Positions 60,055 to 64,000 of a stretch of 64,000 bases of DNA are shown one piece after another. The stretch is from G963677325 sp963810555. Its GTDB lineage: Bacteria; Bacteroidota; Bacteroidia; Bacteroidales; Prolixibacteraceae. The DNA lies in the NCBI GenBank assembly GCA_963810555.1, contig CAWENX010000009.1, forward strand, positions 620,001 through 684,000, written 5' to 3'. The position numbers and the translations under genes were made by a program. The notes under the pieces are model-generated. The model was given only the letters and a program-made list of their open reading frames with translations, was not told the DNA's origin and made no database searches. Each line of letters starts with the position of its first letter. The stretch's first letter is position 1.

Positions 60055-61464
60055 ATGAAAGCAAGGATAGAAAAAGACACAATGGGTCAGGTTGAAGTGC
60101 CTGCCGATAAGTATTGGGGTGCACAAACCCAAAGATCGCTCAATAATTTTAAGATAGGCGGGCCGGAAATGAGGATGCCCCTTGAAGTCATCAGGGCTTT
60201 TGCGGTGCTGAAAAAAGCGGCGTCAACAGTTAATTCCGGGCTTGGCGTTCTTAGCTCGGAAAAATCGGAGGTGATAAACAAAGTCTGCGATGAAATACTC
60301 ATCGGGAAACTTGACGACCAGTTTCCCCTCGTTGTGTGGCAAACAGGGTCCGGAACCCAATCCAACATGAATATCAATGAAGTCATCTCCAATCGTGCTC
60401 ATGTGCTTCTTGGCGGTAAGCTGGATGATGAAACAAAAAAAATTCATCCCAATGACGATGTGAACAAATCGCAGTCATCGAACGATACATTCCCCACCGC
60501 GATGCATATTGCTGCTTATAAACTCCTCGTCGAAGAAACGATACCAAAGATCGAATCCCTGCGCAATACGTTGAATAAAAAATCAAAAGAATTTGCCCGT
60601 ATCGTAAAATTAGGACGTACACATTTTATGGACGCTACCCCGCTTACCCTTGGAATGGAGATTTCAGGATACGTGTCTCAGCTCGATCATGGGCTCAATG
60701 CCCTGAAAAAGACTCTCAATCATCTTTCAGAACTTGCTATCGGGGGAACTGCCGTGGGAACAGGCCTTAATGCTCCAAAAGATTATGACATCCTATGTGC
60801 CAAACAAATAGCCGATCTTACCGGCCTCCCATTCAAATCAGCTTCCAACAAGTTCGATGCCCTGGCATCAAACGATGCGCTGGTTGAAACATCAGGCGCC
60901 CTGAAACAACTGGCTGTCAGTCTGATGAAGATTGCCAATGACATTCGTATGCTGGCATCGGGTCCGCGCTGCGGTATCGGTGAGATTCTTATCCCTGAAA
61001 ATGAGCCCGGTTCATCCATTATGCCGGGTAAAGTCAATCCCACCCAATGCGAAGCCATGACAATGGTCTGCGCACAGGTTATCGGCTGTGATAGCGCCAT
61101 CACCATAGGCGGTATGAACGGACACTTTGAACTCAATGTCTTTAAACCCATGATGATTTACAATCTCCTGACGGCGGCCCGGTTATTGGGCGACGCCTCT
61201 GCCTCATTCAATGAACACTGTGCATCGGGAATCCAACCAAATTATCAACGGATTAATGAACATTTAAATAATTCCCTAATGCTGGTGACCGCCCTGAATC
61301 CTCATATCGGGTACGAAAATTCTGCTAAAATTGCCAAAAAAGCCCACAATGAAGGAATCACCCTGCGAGAGGCCGCAATTTCACTGAGTTTGCTTACCGG
61401 AGACCAGTTCGATAAGTGGGTCGTCCCGGAAAATATGGTTGGAAACCTGAAAAAAGATCAATGA
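60055..61464 (+). CDS. fumC: Fumarate hydratase class II (fumarase C)
   Basis: 469 residues, full length for the family. It catalyses reversible hydration of fumarate to L-malate in the cytoplasm, iron-sulfur independent. Seen: VPADKYWGAQTQRSLNNF, the substrate site GSGTQSNMNINEV (about 102), KSQSSNDTFPTAMH (about 140), RTHFMDATPLTLG, and the fumarase/lyase signature GSSIMPGKVNPTQCEAM (about 320). The start ATG at 60055 is standard. Confidence 0.97.
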   Translation: MKARIEKDTMGQVEVPADKYWGAQTQRSLNNFKIGGPEMRMPLEVIRAFAVLKKAASTVNSGLGVLSSEKSEVINKVCDEILIGKLDDQFPLVVWQTGSGTQSNMNINEVISNRAHVLLGGKLDDETKKIHPNDDVNKSQSSNDTFPTAMHIAAYKLLVEETIPKIESLRNTLNKKSKEFARIVKLGRTHFMDATPLTLGMEISGYVSQLDHGLNALKKTLNHLSELAIGGTAVGTGLNAPKDYDILCAKQIADLTGLPFKSASNKFDALASNDALVETSGALKQLAVSLMKIANDIRMLASGPRCGIGEILIPENEPGSSIMPGKVNPTQCEAMTMVCAQVIGCDSAITIGGMNGHFELNVFKPMMIYNLLTAARLLGDASASFNEHCASGIQPNYQRINEHLNNSLMLVTALNPHIGYENSAKIAKKAHNEGITLREAAISLSLLTGDQFDKWVVPENMVGNLKKDQ

Positions 61465-61521
61465 TAAGGCCTTAGGGAGATTTAGTTGCAACCGGCCTGG
61501 AAAATTCTTTAATTAACCAGG

Positions 61522-62061
61522 ATGAGGAAAATAAAACTCTATATTGCTGTCAGCCTCGACGGAAAGATTGCAGGAAAAGGGGGAGATATAACCTGGCTGA
61601 ACGAATTTTCAGGAGGAGAAAATCCTGACTACGGATATAATGATTTTCTGAATTCAATGGATACTACGCTAATGGGCAATAATACTTACAGGCAATTATT
61701 GGGATTTGGCACAGATTTTCCATACAGAAGTAAAGTCAATTATGTGTTTACGAGAAATACCAAACTTACTGAGGATGGAAATGTAAAATATGTAACAGGC
61801 GATCCGGGTTCTTTTGTAAAGGAAATTAAATCCGTTAAAGGAAGGGATATCTGGCTGATCGGCGGGAGTGAAATAAATACATTACTTTTGAATGCCGGAC
61901 TGATTGATCAATTAATCCTTTTCATTATTCCTGTCGTGCTGGGTGAAGGAATTCCGCTTTTCAAAGAATTTTCCGAAACAAGAAGACTGAAGATGAAGGA
62001 AACAAGAACTTACAGTAACGGGGTGGTGGAAATTAATTACATATTTGATCATGCTCAATAA
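61522..62061 (+). CDS. Dihydrofolate reductase-like protein (RibD C-terminal domain family)
   Basis: 179 residues: RKIKLYIAVSLDGKIAG at the start, TLMGNNTYRQLLGFG in the middle, then DIWLIGGSEINTLLL and IIPVVLGEGIPLF, the standard motifs of the RibD_C/YwjB-like reductase group that binds NADPH. The physiological substrate is unknown. It overlaps the ApbE gene by 17 bases, so the two are probably translated together. Confidence 0.88.
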   Translation: MRKIKLYIAVSLDGKIAGKGGDITWLNEFSGGENPDYGYNDFLNSMDTTLMGNNTYRQLLGFGTDFPYRSKVNYVFTRNTKLTEDGNVKYVTGDPGSFVKEIKSVKGRDIWLIGGSEINTLLLNAGLIDQLILFIIPVVLGEGIPLFKEFSETRRLKMKETRTYSNGVVEINYIFDHAQ

Positions 62062-63097
62062 TGAAAACGCACTGTTTGAATTTAAAATCAGGAGAAAAGA
62101 CAGATTCATATCATTGATATTTTTCTTTTCATTATTCCTGATTACCGGGTGCCGGTTTCATCTGCCGTTAAAATACAAGCATATAGCAGGTTACATTCAG
62201 GGCACAACCTATCATATCACCTATGAGAATGAGATCGGCAACGATCTGAACCGGCAGATCGATTCCCTGCTGCAGGCTTTTGACCTTACCTTTTCGGAGT
62301 ATATACCCAATTCAATTATTTCAAGGATCAACAGGAACGATTCAACGGTTGAAATCAACGATATGTTTGCAACGGTTTTCAACAAGTCACTTGAAGTTTA
62401 CAGGGAAACCGGCGGGGCGTTTGATCTGACCGTCGGCCCGCTTGTGGATGCGTGGGGATTCGGCCCTGAGAAAAAAGATACAGTAAACCGCAAATACATT
62501 GACAGCCTTCTTAAGTTGGTCGGGATGAATAAGGTAAGGATATCAGGGAAGAAACTGATCAAGGATTCTCCGGGGATTATACTTGACGTAAATGGCATTG
62601 CACAGGGTTATTCGGTAGATATGGTATGTGACTTCTTTGACAAACTGAGAATAAGGAATTATCTGGTCGAAATAGGAGGGGAGGTAAGGGCAAAGGGGAA
62701 AAATGACAAGGGTAAACTGTGGAGGATCGGGATTGACAGGCCTTCTTATGGTTCCAATCCCGGCGATAATCTGCAGGCAATCCTGTCGCTTGATGACAAA
62801 GCCGTTACAACAGCCGGGAATTATCGCAGCTATTTCGAAGAAAACGGAGTAAAATACTCTCATATCATTGATCCTCATAACGGTAAACCCATAAAAAACA
62901 GGCTTTTAAGCGTTACAATAGTGGCTGAGGATGCCTTAACTGCTGATGCATGGGACACACCCTGTATGGTGCTCGGCCTCGAGGGAACGCGCGTGTTATT
63001 GAAAAAGCATCCTGAGTTCGATGCTTACCTGATCTACAACGATGAAGAGGGTAATTACCAGGTTGAATATACTAAAGGGATTAAAATTGATAAGTGA
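62045..63097 (+). CDS. apbE: FAD:protein FMN transferase (ApbE)
   Basis: 350 residues with an N-terminal membrane segment and lipobox LFLITGC (Cys near 37), so it is a periplasm-facing lipoprotein. Catalytic features: TYHITYENE, GGAFDLTVGPLVDAWGFGP, LDVNGIAQGYSVD, VEIGGEVRAKG, and the flavin/metal site DKAVTTAGNYRSYF, HIIDPHNGKP and LTADAWDT. It attaches FMN to Thr of target flavoproteins such as Rnf/Nqr subunits; none is in the window. The start may be the ATG at 62045 or 62051. Confidence 0.93.
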   Translation: MIMLNNENALFEFKIRRKDRFISLIFFFSLFLITGCRFHLPLKYKHIAGYIQGTTYHITYENEIGNDLNRQIDSLLQAFDLTFSEYIPNSIISRINRNDSTVEINDMFATVFNKSLEVYRETGGAFDLTVGPLVDAWGFGPEKKDTVNRKYIDSLLKLVGMNKVRISGKKLIKDSPGIILDVNGIAQGYSVDMVCDFFDKLRIRNYLVEIGGEVRAKGKNDKGKLWRIGIDRPSYGSNPGDNLQAILSLDDKAVTTAGNYRSYFEENGVKYSHIIDPHNGKPIKNRLLSVTIVAEDALTADAWDTPCMVLGLEGTRVLLKKHPEFDAYLIYNDEEGNYQVEYTKGIKIDK

Positions 63098-63115
63098 GAC
63101 GGACTAACCATGTTT

Positions 63116-63334
63116 TTACGCTTTGTTATTGAGGAGGCTTTCATTTACCCACTTGCCATTCTTTGACTCTCCAAGGATGATAACCTCTTTCGACTTCTCA
63201 TATTCTTTTATGGCCTGATTCATCTCTTCTTCATTTTTCCTGATGATCTTAATGCCTGATTTTGATCCTTTATTGCAGATTTCAATATAGAATCCATCTC
63301 TTAACTTTTTGCTTCTTGTCGGAGGTCTTCCCAT
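63116..63334 (-). CDS. Small hypothetical protein
   Basis: 72 residues, basic start (MGRPPTRSKKLRDGFYIEIC), then a predicted helix (EEEMNQAIKEYEKSKEVIIL) and a short tail. No known domain is recognised. Size and charge resemble small DNA- or partner-binding proteins, but this is not evidence for a function. It converges on apbE with 18 bases between stops. Confidence 0.55.
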   Translation of the reverse strand: MGRPPTRSKKLRDGFYIEICNKGSKSGIKIIRKNEEEMNQAIKEYEKSKEVIILGESKNGKWVNESLLNNKA

Positions 63335-63787
63335 GATAGTAACTTTTGTAAATGTGCTGTTAATTATGATCTGCCTTGATATTTGCCGGATTTTTTTAAG
63401 GAAGCATATTTTCTTTACGTCTTAAACAGGAATGGGAATAAGGATAAAAAATCTACTTCAATTAAACAATCCGGTGGCGGTCCTTCTAAAAATCGTTCAG
63501 GATAAAAATAATATTGTTTCTTCACTTAACCAAATCGCGGGCTGTTATTATTACAATTGTTTTTCAAAAATTGAAACAGAATAATCAGTCTTCCTGGAAT
63601 TGAGAAGAAATAATTTTTCATCAGCTAATGAGCCGGATAATATCTGCCTGTTAAACAAACGGTGAATTTATCCGTAAATTTAGATTACCTTTAACTAATT
63701 GATTTTATAAATAATTTAAAGTGAATTTTTAGTGTTGGTTTCTACACAAGTTGACGAATAAGAAATTAACAATATTTAATTTTATAT
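63335..63787. other. Gene-free region before the NYN-domain gene
   Basis: AT-rich, with no gene or strong repeat seen. A near-match TACCTTTA to the -7 element lies around 63687 without a clear upstream box. Confidence 0.45.
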
Positions 63788-64000
63788 ATGGAAACATTCA
63801 AAGACCCAAGACTTGCAGTATTAATAGATGCCGACAATGTACCTTATTCAAATGTCAGGGAAATGCTCGCAGAAATTGCCAAATATGGAACGCCGACTTT
63901 TAAAAGAATCTACGGCGACTGGACAAAACAGACAGTATCCGGATGGAAGTCAGTTTTACTCGAAAACGCCATAACACCAATTCAGCAATACAGTTATACA
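63788..64000 (+). CDS. NYN-domain (LabA/DUF88-like) protein, N-terminal part (cut by window end)
   Basis: 71 codons from the ATG at 63788 to the window edge. DPRLAVLIDADNVPYSNVRE carries the first acidic residues of the NYN/PIN-like nuclease site (IDADN). FKRIYGDWTKQTVSGWKSVL then NAITPIQQYSY is the usual continuation in LabA-like proteins. The family is thought to act on RNA; full-length members often have a C-terminal OST-HTH/LOTUS domain, which would lie beyond the window. Confidence 0.85.
   Translation, partial: METFKDPRLAVLIDADNVPYSNVREMLAEIAKYGTPTFKRIYGDWTKQTVSGWKSVLLENAITPIQQYSYT

Overview
The window is chromosomal DNA from a member of the Bacteroidota, probably an anaerobic Bacteroidales-like lineage. 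The signs are a short primary sigma factor, promoters of the Bacteroidota type (TTTG, 19-21 bases, TAnnTTTG), a Rho with a long charged N-terminal insertion, a pyruvate:ferredoxin oxidoreductase, a DUF4199/glycosyltransferase pair, a DUF6266 protein, and many AT-rich or palindromic intergenic repeats. No species can be named from the sequence alone.

Layout. 1-7.3 kb: a pair of M16 peptidases (the first cut by the window edge), a GT2 glycosyltransferase with a DUF4199 protein, the SRP RNA followed four bases later by tRNA-Thr(UGU), a class IV aminotransferase, a short-chain dehydrogenase remnant and a polytopic membrane protein. 7.3-11.1 kb: a 93-nt inverted repeat and a pyruvate:ferredoxin oxidoreductase split in two by a frameshift. 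11.2-15.5 kb: accessory DNA with a DUF4143-type ATPase, an unknown protein and a complete IS4-family element (13387-14893) with a 10-bp target duplication. 15.5-20.3 kb: housekeeping genes rho, primary sigma factor, rpe, a TM1266-like small protein and ssrA (tmRNA, tag GENNFALAA).

20.3-26.8 kb: an apparent mobile element directly downstream of ssrA. It has a gene fragment lacking its 5' end, a VirE_N/primase-like protein, a RepA-like ATPase, a helix-turn-helix protein, a DUF6266 protein, a small lipoprotein, a Ku-family DNA-end-binding protein and an M15 peptidase resembling an endolysin. Two palindromic repeats sit in frame inside the Ku gene, and large inverted repeats lie on both sides of it. 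I regard this as the most unusual system here.

26.8-56.8 kb: a large ABC efflux locus. On the minus strand it holds a TolC-like outer-membrane protein, a periplasmic adaptor, an S23 four-helix protein, a MacB-type ATPase, the C-terminal stub of one permease, nine full-length FtsX/MacB-type permeases and a second ATPase placed just before the last permease. A divergent NtrC-like regulator and histidine kinase lie next to it. A good sigma-54 promoter precedes tolC, with a palindromic candidate activator site about 90-105 bp upstream. TolC, the adaptor and the NtrC regulator are each frameshifted, while the nine permeases look intact. This is either pathway decay or sequencing error.

56.9-64 kb: a Tat-exported enolase-superfamily protein, an HD hydrolase, an HMA-AraC regulator with an in-frame stop, fumarase C, a dihydrofolate reductase-like protein, ApbE, a small unknown protein, and the start of a NYN-domain protein cut by the window end.
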